From NCBI RefSeq assembly GCF_002007205.1, contig NZ_LAZS01000008.1, forward strand, positions 434,001-498,000: a stretch of 64,000 bases of DNA, read 5' to 3'. Shown in pieces: positions 25,275 through 34,155 of this stretch (position 1 is the stretch's first letter; each line of letters starts with the position of its first letter). The position numbers and the translations under genes are program-made. The notes under the pieces are model-generated. The model made no database searches. It had not been told where the DNA came from and saw only the letters and a program-made list of their open reading frames with translations. This DNA is from Ensifer adhaerens. GTDB lineage: Bacteria; Pseudomonadota; Alphaproteobacteria; Rhizobiales; Rhizobiaceae.

Positions 25275-26584
25275 CCGAAAGCGAAGTTCTGGCGGCGATC
25301 GAGGCCGTCCTCATTGACAAGATGGCGCATGGCCATATGAACGGCTTCGGCCTCGATGCCCGCCTCAACGAGGACCTCTATCTCGACTCCGTCCTGATCC
25401 TCGAAATCTTCCTCAATCTCGAGCTCGAATACGGGCTGTCGGTGCCGGAAGAGGCGATCGCGAAGCAGGAGATCGAAACGGTCGCAGATCTCGTTGCCCT
25501 TTATGTGCCCAAGCCGACCGCCGCCATCGTGCCGGCCTTTCCGCTCACGGGCGGGACGAGCGACGAAGGCGTGCACGGCGAGGCCTATTACGACATCAAG
25601 GTTCATTGCTTCGTCAGCTGCGTCTCGGATGGCCTGAAGCGAAACGGGCTCGATCAGCGGCCGTTCTATTTCGGCGTCTGGGACGCGAAGTTCGCGGTCA
25701 GCGAGCGTTTCGAGCTTCTCTATCACGCGCCCGACATCACCCAGGAATTCTTTCGCGGCTGGTTCGAGCGGCTTTACGGTGTCTCGGTCGTCGAGTGGTA
25801 CGACCCGGATCGCACCAAGCTCGACAACCTTGCGGTGCTCACCGGCCTGCTGAAGCAGCGCAGCGAAACGGGTTCGGTGATGGTCATGCTCGACATGTTC
25901 CACCTGCCGGAGCGGGAGAACAAGTTCAACCAGAACCCGTTCCCGCACTATCTGATGCTGCAGGAAACGGCTGATCCCGAGACCTGGTTCGTAAACGACC
26001 CCGACTATCGCTGGGAAGGCGAGATCGCCAAGGAAAAGGTCGTCCATGCCATCATGCAGCCGACGGTCGGCGGCGGCTATGTCTTCGACAATGCCGAGGC
26101 GCGCACGCCGTTTGCCGAAGATCTGAAAGCCTATTTCGAGGCCTGCTTCGTCCGGGACTGCAATCCGCTGGTCGATGCGGTTCGGTCAATCGTTGCCGCG
26201 CATCTCGACGGGACGAACGGCGTCGCGCTCGCGGATCTTGGCACGGCGGTGCGGGAGCTGCCGGTCATCACCATCCGCAAATATGCCTATGAGCACGGCT
26301 TCGCCTTCTACTGGCGGGCGCTGAAACTGCCTTCGGCCGAGTTCGAACGGTGGTGTGAGGAAATCGAGTCGCTGGTCCAGTCGCTGAAGACCCTGCACTA
26401 CGCCTGCATGAAGCTTGCCCAGACCGGGGACCGCGCCTTGGCGCAGCCTGTCTTCGAGCGCCTCGACGAGGCGGACCGGCTCGAAACGAAACTGAAAAAC
26501 AAGCTCGCCGAGGCTTTCGATCTCTGGTGCGATCTTGCCATCCCCGCCGAAAGCCATCCCCCATTGAAGAGAGTTGCGCGATGA
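25271..26584 (+). CDS. asbDE: Aryl-carrier protein fused to AsbE-like transferase (AsbD-AsbE fusion)
   Basis: The protein has 437 residues. Residues 1-85 are an acyl-carrier domain with the phosphopantetheine serine in DLYLDSVLILEIF (S40). After a ~20-residue linker rich in Pro/Ala, residues ~105-437 resemble AsbE: YYDIKVHCFVSCVSDGLKRNGL (in parts), FYFGVWDAKFAVSERF, VMLDMFHLPERENKFNQNPF and NDPDYRWEG. In Bacillus these are separate proteins: AsbD carries 3,4-dihydroxybenzoate and AsbE passes it to spermidine. Here one frame runs through both with no stop between. It starts in the asbC stop and overlaps asbF by ATGA. The fusion is seen directly, and the joint function is inferred. Confidence 0.83.
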   Translation: MTESEVLAAIEAVLIDKMAHGHMNGFGLDARLNEDLYLDSVLILEIFLNLELEYGLSVPEEAIAKQEIETVADLVALYVPKPTAAIVPAFPLTGGTSDEGVHGEAYYDIKVHCFVSCVSDGLKRNGLDQRPFYFGVWDAKFAVSERFELLYHAPDITQEFFRGWFERLYGVSVVEWYDPDRTKLDNLAVLTGLLKQRSETGSVMVMLDMFHLPERENKFNQNPFPHYLMLQETADPETWFVNDPDYRWEGEIAKEKVVHAIMQPTVGGGYVFDNAEARTPFAEDLKAYFEACFVRDCNPLVDAVRSIVAAHLDGTNGVALADLGTAVRELPVITIRKYAYEHGFAFYWRALKLPSAEFERWCEEIESLVQSLKTLHYACMKLAQTGDRALAQPVFERLDEADRLETKLKNKLAEAFDLWCDLAIPAESHPPLKRVAR

Positions 26585-27426
26585 GAGTTTCGCTTTGCAC
26601 CATCACCTTCCGGCATCAGCTGATATCGCTCGACGAGATCGCCGCCTGGGCCGAAGCCAACGACTTCCAGGGCATCGAACTCTGGGGCGCACATGCGCGA
26701 AATCTGGCGCCACGTGCCGACCGCAATGCGGAATGGCTGGATGGCTACGGCCTGTCGGTGCCGATGATCAGCGACTACCTGCCGCTCGACGGCGACGTGG
26801 AGGCCCTGCGGCACAAGGCGGTGGAGCTTTGCCGGCTTGCCCGGCGGTGGCGCACCCGCAAGATCCGCACCTTTGCGGGAAGCCGCGGCAGCCTCGAAGT
26901 GAGTGCCGACGAGCGGCAACAAATTGTCGAGCGCCTGAAGGAGATCTGCACCATCACCGCCAGTTACGGCATCCATCTGCTTGCCGAAACTCACCCGAAG
27001 ACGTTGGCTGACACGGCAGCCTCGACCAACAGGCTGATCGAAGAGGTGAACCATCCCTATTTCGCGATCAATTTCGATACCCTGCATGTGTGGGAAGGTG
27101 GCGACGATCCGGTCGCCGTGCACCGCACGATGAAACCGCACATTCGCCACTACCACCTGAAGAACATCGTCAGCCGGGCAGACCTTACGGTCTTCGAGCC
27201 GGCCAACGTCTACGCTGCCGCCGGCAGCCGCCGCGGCATGACGCCACTTTTCGAAGGGGTTGTCGATTATGATCGGTTCCTGGCGGAGGTCGCCGGCGAG
27301 TCGCAGGTTGATGCGTCGCTGGAATGGTTCGGCAATGATTGCCTCGAAACTCTGCGTCGCGACCGCACGCGGGTCCGTCTGGTCGTCGAGGGGATCGCAC
27401 CGGCTCGCAGAGCAGCAAACCTCTAG
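26581..27426 (+). CDS. asbF: 3-Dehydroshikimate dehydratase, AsbF-like
   Basis: The protein has 281 residues, the length of AsbF (280). It is a TIM barrel of the sugar-phosphate isomerase/epimerase superfamily. The likely metal and catalytic residues are visible: E136 and H138 in LLAETHPKT, D166 and H169 in NFDTLHVWEGGDD, H190/H192 in HIRHYHLKN and E248 in ASLEWFGND. The ETH and FDxLHVW spacing match the dehydratase and not xylose isomerase. The enzyme converts 3-dehydroshikimate to 3,4-dihydroxybenzoate, the aryl cap of petrobactin. It is the last gene of the operon, and a hairpin follows. Confidence 0.87.
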   Translation: MRVSLCTITFRHQLISLDEIAAWAEANDFQGIELWGAHARNLAPRADRNAEWLDGYGLSVPMISDYLPLDGDVEALRHKAVELCRLARRWRTRKIRTFAGSRGSLEVSADERQQIVERLKEICTITASYGIHLLAETHPKTLADTAASTNRLIEEVNHPYFAINFDTLHVWEGGDDPVAVHRTMKPHIRHYHLKNIVSRADLTVFEPANVYAAAGSRRGMTPLFEGVVDYDRFLAEVAGESQVDASLEWFGNDCLETLRRDRTRVRLVVEGIAPARRAANL

Positions 27427-27456
27427 GCCCTTGCCCACAATCGAAGCGCTGAAAGG

Positions 27457-27484
27457 CTGCTCGCCGTCTGATGTCGGCGAGCAG
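27457..27484 (+). terminator. Hairpin ending the asb operon (probably bidirectional)
   Basis: CTGCTCGCCG (27457-27466) and CGGCGAGCAG (27475-27484) form a perfect 10-bp stem with an eight-base loop. It lies 30 bases after asbF and 7 bases from the stop of the convergent cyclase gene. There is only a short T run, so Rho-independent strength is moderate. Confidence 0.6.
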
Positions 27485-27491
27485 TTGGCCG

Positions 27492-29318
27492 TTAGACCGT
27501 GCGCAGCCGGTAGATCTCGGTCTCTTCGGTCCGCCCGGCGAGGCAATGTTTGCCATGCTGGGCGAGGTCGGAGCGATCCTCGGCCACCAGATCGAAGGTC
27601 TCGCCGCTGAGGAGGATCACCACTTCTTCACCCGGCGCGATCGCTTTGCCGAGCTGCTCCAGCCGGTTGCAGGCGTTCACGGTGTCGCCGACGATGGTAT
27701 AGGCGGACCGTCCGGTCATGCCGATATTGCCGGCGACAACAGGGCCGGAATGGATGCCGATCCGAACGCGGAGCGGTGGAAGGCCCTGTCGACGGCGGTC
27801 CGCATTGTCCCTGGCGATGGCCTTGGCGATCGCGCGTGCGGCGCGGATGGCACGGTCGGCGTGATCCTTCTGCGCGTCGGGCGCACCCCAGAAGGCCATC
27901 ACGCAATCACCGATGAACTTGTCGATGGTTCCGCCTTCGCTTTCGATGCAGTTGCCGAGCAGGTCGAAGTGGCTGTTGAGCAGCGCTGCCACGTCGCCGG
28001 CGCAGGTCTTTTCTGCCGTCGCGGTGAAATCGACCACATCGGTGAACATGATGGTGACGGTGCGTTGGGTCGATGCCAGATCCTCGCTGCCGATCAGATG
28101 GCGCACGAGCTTCTTCGGCACATAGGTCTCGAGCCAGCGCAGGCCTGTCAGCATCGTGTTGTACGCCTTGGCCTGTTCGTTGAGCTCGGTGAACAGGCTG
28201 CCGGGAAGCGGGCGCAGAGCGGCAAAATCGAGCATGCCGACCGCACGCACCTCCCGCGCCATGCTCGTGACGGGGCGAACGATCAGGCGGCCGACAATCC
28301 ACGCGATGATGATCGCGACAAACAGCACGACGAGACCGGCAATGCCGGCCCGCAGCAGATCCCAGATCGGCTTCTCGACCGATTCGATCGGAACCTCGAC
28401 GCCGATGATGAGCGCGGACGGAGCATAGCCGCGGATTTCGCGTGTCAGGATGACGCGTCCATCATCTCCCTGCTTGACCGCGCGCACCTCCATGTCCGTA
28501 TCGTCGAAGGTCTCGGGCGGACCTTTCCACAGTGCGGCGAGAAAAGGATCGCCCAGCTCGTCGAGCTTCGGCAACCGGTGTTCGGCCGAAAGGAGCGGGT
28601 GGCCCGAGGCCATCAGCGGATGGGCGAGCACTTGATCGCGGCCATAGAGAACGAAGGGGGTCGTCCCGGGGTTCGAGACGGCAATCTGGCGCAGGAAGTC
28701 GGACATGGTGTCGACCGTGATCGTGGCGCGGAAGACGCCCGCAAATTCGCCGTTGTGGCTTGCCGGCTGCTGTAGGTTCGTAACCGACGTTCGTATCGCC
28801 GGATCGGGCACGAAATAGACAGGTCCCCAATGGGGCGTGCCGCTGCGTCGCGCCTCCTCGATCTCCGAACGCTCGTTGTCGCTGGTGACCTTGTCGGTGT
28901 AGGAAAAGACCCCCTTTGGGCCTTGTGTAACCCCGATAAGATCGCCGTTGGGTCTGACGAAGGAGAGCACCCGAACTTGCGGTGTTGCTGCCAGAGCGCC
29001 TGTCATCACACGCTCGAACTCCGGCAGATTCTTCGGATCGAGACGGCCAGCGCCGACCTCTCGCGCCAGAAAGGCGAGCTGATCCTCGACGGGCGAAAAG
29101 CGGCTGCCGATTTGCGTCTGCACCGCTTCCAGGCCGAGATGGGCCGATTGAACGAGCAGATCGCGGGTGGTTCCCGCCGACATGAACCAAACCACGGAGA
29201 GGATGACTGCCGCGGTCAGTGCGACCAGTGCCGCCATCACGATCGCCAGCGTCCGCGATAGCGAAATGGTTCGCTTGTGTGTTTCGGCGTCAGCCGCCTT
29301 GTTCGTCTGCACGTGCAT
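27492..29318 (-). CDS. Membrane receptor-type class III adenylate/guanylate cyclase
   Basis: The protein has about 608 residues from the ATG at 29318 (weak GGGG site). An upstream TTG at 29402 would give 636. A first membrane helix lies near residues 20-45, then a ~270-residue extracytoplasmic Cache-like sensor (VRPNGDLIGVTQGPKGVFSYTD, in parts), and a second helix near 320-345. A HAMP segment follows (GRLIVRPVTSMAREV), and then the cyclase domain with IMFTDVVDFTATAE (metal Asp), KFIGDCVMAFWGAP, RIGIHSGPVVAGNIG and YTIVGDTVNACNRLEQ (Asn/Arg transition-state region). Rhizobia have many such cyclases. Sensing of a small periplasmic ligand is inferred. Confidence 0.88.
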   Translation of the reverse strand: MHVQTNKAADAETHKRTISLSRTLAIVMAALVALTAAVILSVVWFMSAGTTRDLLVQSAHLGLEAVQTQIGSRFSPVEDQLAFLAREVGAGRLDPKNLPEFERVMTGALAATPQVRVLSFVRPNGDLIGVTQGPKGVFSYTDKVTSDNERSEIEEARRSGTPHWGPVYFVPDPAIRTSVTNLQQPASHNGEFAGVFRATITVDTMSDFLRQIAVSNPGTTPFVLYGRDQVLAHPLMASGHPLLSAEHRLPKLDELGDPFLAALWKGPPETFDDTDMEVRAVKQGDDGRVILTREIRGYAPSALIIGVEVPIESVEKPIWDLLRAGIAGLVVLFVAIIIAWIVGRLIVRPVTSMAREVRAVGMLDFAALRPLPGSLFTELNEQAKAYNTMLTGLRWLETYVPKKLVRHLIGSEDLASTQRTVTIMFTDVVDFTATAEKTCAGDVAALLNSHFDLLGNCIESEGGTIDKFIGDCVMAFWGAPDAQKDHADRAIRAARAIAKAIARDNADRRRQGLPPLRVRIGIHSGPVVAGNIGMTGRSAYTIVGDTVNACNRLEQLGKAIAPGEEVVILLSGETFDLVAEDRSDLAQHGKHCLAGRTEETEIYRLRTV

Positions 29319-29429
29319 GCCCCGTGTTGCAGCAGGTGCGCGCAGTTCGCGTAGCCCCGCAAGGAATGCACCGTCTTCTAGCTGTTTTGGGCTTTTTTCC
29401 AACCGTGTGTCGTGCTTTGCCGCTCTGCG

Positions 29430-30614
29430 TCAATCTGTCCCTTCGAGCCGCTTGCTGATCGGCGCGAATTCCGGTGTCGCCTTGCGCGGCGTGGTGTCGC
29501 GCTCGTTGGCCTCCATCTGCTGCCAGTATTTCCACCCGACCTTCTTCGAACCCAGTTCGTAGTCCATGCCGTCCCAGGCGTCTTCGCGGAAGCTGTAGAA
29601 AGCCCAGTGCAGATCGTCCTTGTCGAACGTGGCCAACACGTCCTCAAGATAGGTCCTGCAGCCGGACCAGAGGCGCATGCAGCCGAATTCTCCTGCGACC
29701 AGCCGATTGAGCGGCACGCCCCTGTCTTTTGCCCAACGCACTGGCTCTGCCAGATAGGCCTCGACCCGCGCCTTGTCCCATGTCTCCTCGCCGTCGCCGA
29801 AGGGTGCTTTGCCGGGATAGGCATAGGGCTTGTCGCGTTTCATGTTCGGTGCGCTCGTCGCCGCATAGGGTTCGTACATGTGGAAGCTGTAGAGCACCTT
29901 CTGGTCCGTCAACGCGGCTGGCCAATAGGAAAAGGCGTCGGCGGCCGCATACCAGCCGGCATCCGCCATGATCGGTGTTGCCGGATCGACCGCGCGGATG
30001 GCGGCGATCACCGTCTCGTAGAAGGCCTTCAGGTCCGCGGCGCTGCCGGCCTTTTCGTCGTACCACGCCTGCATCGTCTCCAGGTCGGCATGTTCGGCAA
30101 GACCGTTTTTCTTTTCGGGCGCCGGTTCGTTGACGATGTTATAGGCGGCGACCGCCGGATGGTCCTTCAGTTCGCGGGCCAGATCCTGCCAGAAGGCTGC
30201 TGCCTGGTCCCACCAGATCTTGTCCTGCCAGAGGCGGCCGTCGAAGCGATTGCCGTTGTTCTGCGCCCAGCGCATGCCGGGAAGCGACAGCGGCGCGATG
30301 ACGACCTTGAGGCCCGCCTTGTCGGCGCGATCGAGCGTTTCCTTAAGTGTCTTCAGGTCTGCCGCCGGAATGCCCTCGTACTTGTCCGCATTACCGATCA
30401 GGTAGTCGCGACCGGCCGGTGTCCATTTGTCATAGGAGAGGCGCACCCAGGTGGCGCCGTACCCCGCCAACGCTTTGAAATAGGCGTCGTCCGGCGGCAG
30501 CCGGTTGAAACTGTTGCCGCCATGCTGGGGCTTGTCCCAGAAGGTGATGAGATCGGCGGCAGCGGCCGGGCCTGTGAGACTGAAAGCGAGGAGGGCGGAG
30601 GCAATCAGGCGCAT
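29430..30614 (-). CDS. Secreted glycoside hydrolase, GH5-like (cellulase family)
   Basis: The protein has 394 residues with a clear signal peptide (MRLIASALLAFSLTGPAAAA). It is a TIM-barrel GH5-type enzyme: the acid/base glutamate is in YNIVNEPAP (E163), His/Tyr are in SFHMYEPY (H245, Y247), and the nucleophile is in LVAGEFGC (E309). The spacing of about 146 residues is normal for the family. It probably cleaves a beta-glycan outside the cytoplasm, and the exact polysaccharide is not predictable. It is monocistronic, with the cyclase gene following 111 bp later on the same strand. Confidence 0.85.
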   Translation of the reverse strand: MRLIASALLAFSLTGPAAAADLITFWDKPQHGGNSFNRLPPDDAYFKALAGYGATWVRLSYDKWTPAGRDYLIGNADKYEGIPAADLKTLKETLDRADKAGLKVVIAPLSLPGMRWAQNNGNRFDGRLWQDKIWWDQAAAFWQDLARELKDHPAVAAYNIVNEPAPEKKNGLAEHADLETMQAWYDEKAGSAADLKAFYETVIAAIRAVDPATPIMADAGWYAAADAFSYWPAALTDQKVLYSFHMYEPYAATSAPNMKRDKPYAYPGKAPFGDGEETWDKARVEAYLAEPVRWAKDRGVPLNRLVAGEFGCMRLWSGCRTYLEDVLATFDKDDLHWAFYSFREDAWDGMDYELGSKKVGWKYWQQMEANERDTTPRKATPEFAPISKRLEGTD

Positions 30615-30748
30615 GCGGTTGATCTTTCTGGGTTCTGGCCTTCGAGGAAGTGGATTTGCGCCGCCAACCTACCGGCGGATCGCTTCACCGATGTTCCCTG
30701 GGGAACAGCTTGAGGAACAGCGGGCGTCATCCCTGCCAGAAAGCGGCT

Positions 30749-30775
30749 TTGCGGCGGATGGTCAATCCGCCGCAA
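30749..30775 (-). terminator. Strong hairpin after the alpha/beta hydrolase gene
   Basis: TTGCGGCGGAT (30749-30759) and ATCCGCCGCAA (30765-30775) form a perfect 11-bp stem with a five-base loop. It lies 27 bases beyond the stop of the minus-strand hydrolase and upstream of the GH5 gene, so it likely insulates the two. No long T-run follows. Confidence 0.6.
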
Positions 30776-30802
30776 TGTCCTTGGTCGTGGCTATCCGCGC
30801 GT

Positions 30803-31558
30803 TCAGTCGGAAAGCGCGGTTGCTGCCTTCTCGATCAACGCGGCGACAGCCGCTGGCTGGGACAGAAACACCGCATGGCTGGCCTTTACCTCGACCTGTT
30901 CGCTGCCGGCGCGCCTGGCCATGGTCCGCATCAGTTCCGGATGGATGGCACGATCCTCGGTAGCGACCAGCGCCCAGCTCTTCTTGTTCTTCCAGGCCGG
31001 TGCGGTGATCTTCGTCTCGAAGGCAGCTTTCGCGGGAAAGACCTGGGAGTGGGCCATGAAACGAGCCTCTTGCTCGGGCAAATCGGCTGCAAAATCCTGC
31101 GCAAAGACCTTCGGGTCGAGGTAGAGGTAGCCGTCTCTGGTTGCGGCGATGCCGTTGGTGGCCGCCGGGGTGCGAGCGGCAAGATCAAGCAGGCTCTCGC
31201 CTGCATCCGGCTGGAACGCGGCGACATAGACGAGACCCGCGACATTGTCGGTTGTTCCGGCCTCCGTCACGATCATGCCGCCGTAACTGTGGCCGACGAG
31301 AAGCGAGGGGCCGTCCTGCAGCTCGAGGATGCGTCTGGTCGCCGCTACGTCATCGCCAAGCGAGGTCATCGGTGGCTGGACGACAGTGACGTTGAAGCCC
31401 TTGGCGCTCAGGAGATCGAAGACCTTGCGCCAGCCGGACCCGTCGGCAAGCGCACCGTGCACGATGACGACGTTCTTGATGGGGTCGGCAAGAGCCTGCC
31501 CGAGCGGGGCAGCCACCAATGCCAGGAGCGTGGCCGCCAGAATTCTTGTCTTTCGCAT
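30803..31558 (-). CDS. Secreted alpha/beta hydrolase (esterase-like)
   Basis: The protein has 251 residues from the ATG at 31558 (AAGGAAAG upstream). The longer open frame has no ribosome site. The signal peptide is MRKTRILAATLLALVAAPLGQALA. The fold is marked by VVIVHGALADGSGW (oxyanion region), the nucleophile elbow GHSYGGM (Ser in LLVGHSYGGMIV), an acid in ATEDRAIHP and the catalytic His in ASHAVFLSQP. It resembles plant salicylate-esterase/hydroxynitrile-lyase-like bacterial hydrolases. The substrate is unknown, and the export signal means it acts in the periplasm or outside. Confidence 0.88.
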   Translation of the reverse strand: MRKTRILAATLLALVAAPLGQALADPIKNVVIVHGALADGSGWRKVFDLLSAKGFNVTVVQPPMTSLGDDVAATRRILELQDGPSLLVGHSYGGMIVTEAGTTDNVAGLVYVAAFQPDAGESLLDLAARTPAATNGIAATRDGYLYLDPKVFAQDFAADLPEQEARFMAHSQVFPAKAAFETKITAPAWKNKKSWALVATEDRAIHPELMRTMARRAGSEQVEVKASHAVFLSQPAAVAALIEKAATALSD

Positions 31559-31717
31559 TGTATCTTTCCTTTTCTTGAGGGTTCGGTTCCCCTGCACGCG
31601 GCGTCTTCTGGGGGAGCAGTGACGCTTCTCGAATTTGGAAGGCGCACGAGCCCGCCCGCTGCCTGTGGGCAGCGTGATCTCGTTCGCCTTCAATGGTGAT
31701 GGTGAAGCGGAGAGCCG

Positions 31718-34105
31718 CTACGGAAAGAGCAGCGCTTCCTGTTCCGTTGGTGCACGCCTGCCCGCAGTCAGCGCCGCGACCGACGCCGAAATGGCGTTAC
31801 GGTCGAGCCGGAAATGTCGGTAGAGGTCGCCGATCGTGCCGGTCTGGCCGAAGTGTTCGACGCCATGCGGGATGGTTCGATGGCCGGCGACCGCCCCGAG
31901 CCAGGAAAGTGTCGCCGGATGGCCGTCAATCACGGTGACGATCGCGCAATGATCGGGCAGGGGATTGAGCAGCCGTTCGATATGGCTTGTCGCCCGCGGG
32001 TTGCCGCGAGCTCGCTCGCGCTGTGCCGCCGTCCAGCCGGCGTTCAGGCGGTCGGCGGACGTGACCGCAAGCACGCCGATGTCGCGGCGGACCTCCCCGA
32101 TCATGCCCGCCGCAGCGATCGCCTCATCGGCGACGGCCCCCTGATAGGCAATGACGATATCGCAGTTGGGACCCGGCTTCCTCAGCCAGTAGGCACCGTC
32201 GATCGCGCCCCGGCGGAAGTCGTCGTCAACGCGCTTCAGCGGTTGTTCGAGCGGCTTGGTGGTGAGCCGCAGATAGACCGAGCCGCCGGTCTCGTCGCGC
32301 AGCCAGGTGCGCTCGTCCGGGTCGTTGTCGCCGTCGCGTTGCAGGTAGTCGAAAGCCCATTCCATGATGACGGCAAGCTCATCGGCAAAGGCCGGCTCGA
32401 AGGCTGCGAGGCCATCCTGGCTGATCCCGATCAGCGGCGTGCCGATCGACTGGTGCGCGCCGCCCTCCGGCGCCAACGTGATGCCTGAGGGTGTGCCGAC
32501 GATCATGAAGCGGGCATCCTGGTAGCAGGCGTAGTTCAGCGCATCGAGGCCACGGCAAACGAAGGGGTCGTAGACCGTGCCGATGGGGATCAGCCTCTTG
32601 CCGAACAGCGAATGACTGAGGCCGGCCGCACCCAAAAGCAGGAACAGGTTCATTTCGGCTATGCCGAGCTCGAGATGCTGGCCTTGCGGCGTGAACTCCC
32701 ATTTCGCGGTCGAGGCGATGCGGTGCTCGATAAAGGCGTCGGCGAGCGGCTGGCGCGCGAAGAGCTTGCGCCGGTTCACCCAGGCGCCAAGACTGGTCGT
32801 GCCGGTGACATCGGGCGATGTCGTCAGGATGCGCTCGGCAAGCTCCGACTTGCCCTTGGCGAGATCGTCGAGAATCTTGCCGAAGGCCATCTGCGTCGAG
32901 ATCTCGCGCTGCGTCTCGAACGCAATCGGCGGCACCTCAAGCCGGCGATCGGCATGGCGGCGCGTGCCGTCGGCGAAGAAGGGCGCCGAGGCGAGGAACG
33001 TTTCGAGCGCCTTTCGATCTGGAACGCCGGCAAAGGGCTCCCATTCCTCGCCGGGCGCGACACCCATATGCGCCTGCCATTCGGCGAACTGGGTCGTCGT
33101 CATCAGGCCGCCGTGATTGTCCTTGTGGCCGGCGATCGGCGTGCTCCAGCCCTTGATCGTATAGGCTAGGAAGCAGGTGGGCCGGTCGTGGTCGATAGCG
33201 GCAAACGTCGCGGCCATGGTCTCGACGCAGTTGCCGCCAAGGTTTTCCATCAGCGCGGAAAGCTCCGCATCGCTGCGCCGGTCGATGAGAGCCGAGACGT
33301 CGCCCTGGTCGCCGAGATCATCGGCGAGCCGCTTGCGCCAGACGGCACCGCCCATGAAGGTGAGCGCCGCATACTCCTGGTTGGAGCAGCGGTCGATCCA
33401 GTCGCGTAGTTTTTCGCCGCCAGGCTCGGCGAAGGCGGCGCGTTGCAGCACGCCGTACTTGACCCGCACCACGTCCCAGCCGAAGGCGTCGAAGATCTTC
33501 TCGACGCGCTCGAACAGCCCTTCGCGCACGATGCCGTCGAGCGACTGCCTGTTGTAGTCGATGATCCACCAGCAGTTCCGAAGGTCGTTCTTCCATCCCT
33601 CCTGCAGCGTTTCGTAGACATTGCCTTCGTCAAGCTCGGCGTCGCCGACGAGCGCCACCATGCGCCCGAGCTTGCCTTCGCCCCACTGCTTGGCGCGAAC
33701 GAAATCCTGGACGATTGATGCAAGTGCGGTGATGCCGACACCGAGACCGACAGAGCCGGTCGAAAAATCGACGTCGTCGACATCCTTGGTCCGGCTCGGA
33801 TAGCTCTGCGCGCCGCCAAAGCCGCGGAAGTTCACTAGCTTCTCGCGCGTCTGCCGGCCCATCAGATAGTGCATCGCGTGGAAGACCGGCGCCGCATGCG
33901 GCTTGACGGCAACACGATCCTCCGGCCGCAGCGCCGAGAAATAGAGCGCGGTCATGATCGAGACGACCGAGGCGGAACTGGCCTGATGCCCCCCAGTCTT
34001 GATGCCGTCGACCTTCGGCCGGATGTGGTTGGCGTGATGGATCATCCAGTGGGAGAGCCAGAGCAGGCGCTTTTCAATGGTCTTCAGGTGGGTCGTGTCG
34101 GTCAT
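31718..34105 (-). CDS. Homodimeric-type 2-oxoacid dehydrogenase E1 (AceE/transketolase-like, ThDP-dependent)
   Basis: The protein has 795 residues, in the size class of AceE (887) and unlike the heterodimeric PdhA/B. The thiamine-diphosphate motif is GDAELDEGNVYETLQEGW (154-171), with the closing Asn in IIDYNRQSLDG (N185). The transketolase pyrimidine-binding region is seen in EFTPQGQHLELGIAEMNLF (in parts) with its conserved glutamate. It would decarboxylate a 2-oxoacid and feed an E2 encoded elsewhere. It starts 50 bp after the acdS stop in the same direction, so 2-oxobutyrate from ACC deamination is a plausible substrate. Pyruvate or a branched-chain oxoacid are alternatives. Confidence 0.82.
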   Translation of the reverse strand: MTDTTHLKTIEKRLLWLSHWMIHHANHIRPKVDGIKTGGHQASSASVVSIMTALYFSALRPEDRVAVKPHAAPVFHAMHYLMGRQTREKLVNFRGFGGAQSYPSRTKDVDDVDFSTGSVGLGVGITALASIVQDFVRAKQWGEGKLGRMVALVGDAELDEGNVYETLQEGWKNDLRNCWWIIDYNRQSLDGIVREGLFERVEKIFDAFGWDVVRVKYGVLQRAAFAEPGGEKLRDWIDRCSNQEYAALTFMGGAVWRKRLADDLGDQGDVSALIDRRSDAELSALMENLGGNCVETMAATFAAIDHDRPTCFLAYTIKGWSTPIAGHKDNHGGLMTTTQFAEWQAHMGVAPGEEWEPFAGVPDRKALETFLASAPFFADGTRRHADRRLEVPPIAFETQREISTQMAFGKILDDLAKGKSELAERILTTSPDVTGTTSLGAWVNRRKLFARQPLADAFIEHRIASTAKWEFTPQGQHLELGIAEMNLFLLLGAAGLSHSLFGKRLIPIGTVYDPFVCRGLDALNYACYQDARFMIVGTPSGITLAPEGGAHQSIGTPLIGISQDGLAAFEPAFADELAVIMEWAFDYLQRDGDNDPDERTWLRDETGGSVYLRLTTKPLEQPLKRVDDDFRRGAIDGAYWLRKPGPNCDIVIAYQGAVADEAIAAAGMIGEVRRDIGVLAVTSADRLNAGWTAAQRERARGNPRATSHIERLLNPLPDHCAIVTVIDGHPATLSWLGAVAGHRTIPHGVEHFGQTGTIGDLYRHFRLDRNAISASVAALTAGRRAPTEQEALLFP

Positions 34106-34155
34106 CGCCAGGTTCCGATGGAGAAGGACGAAAGGTGACAGTCTAGGCCAAGGAC

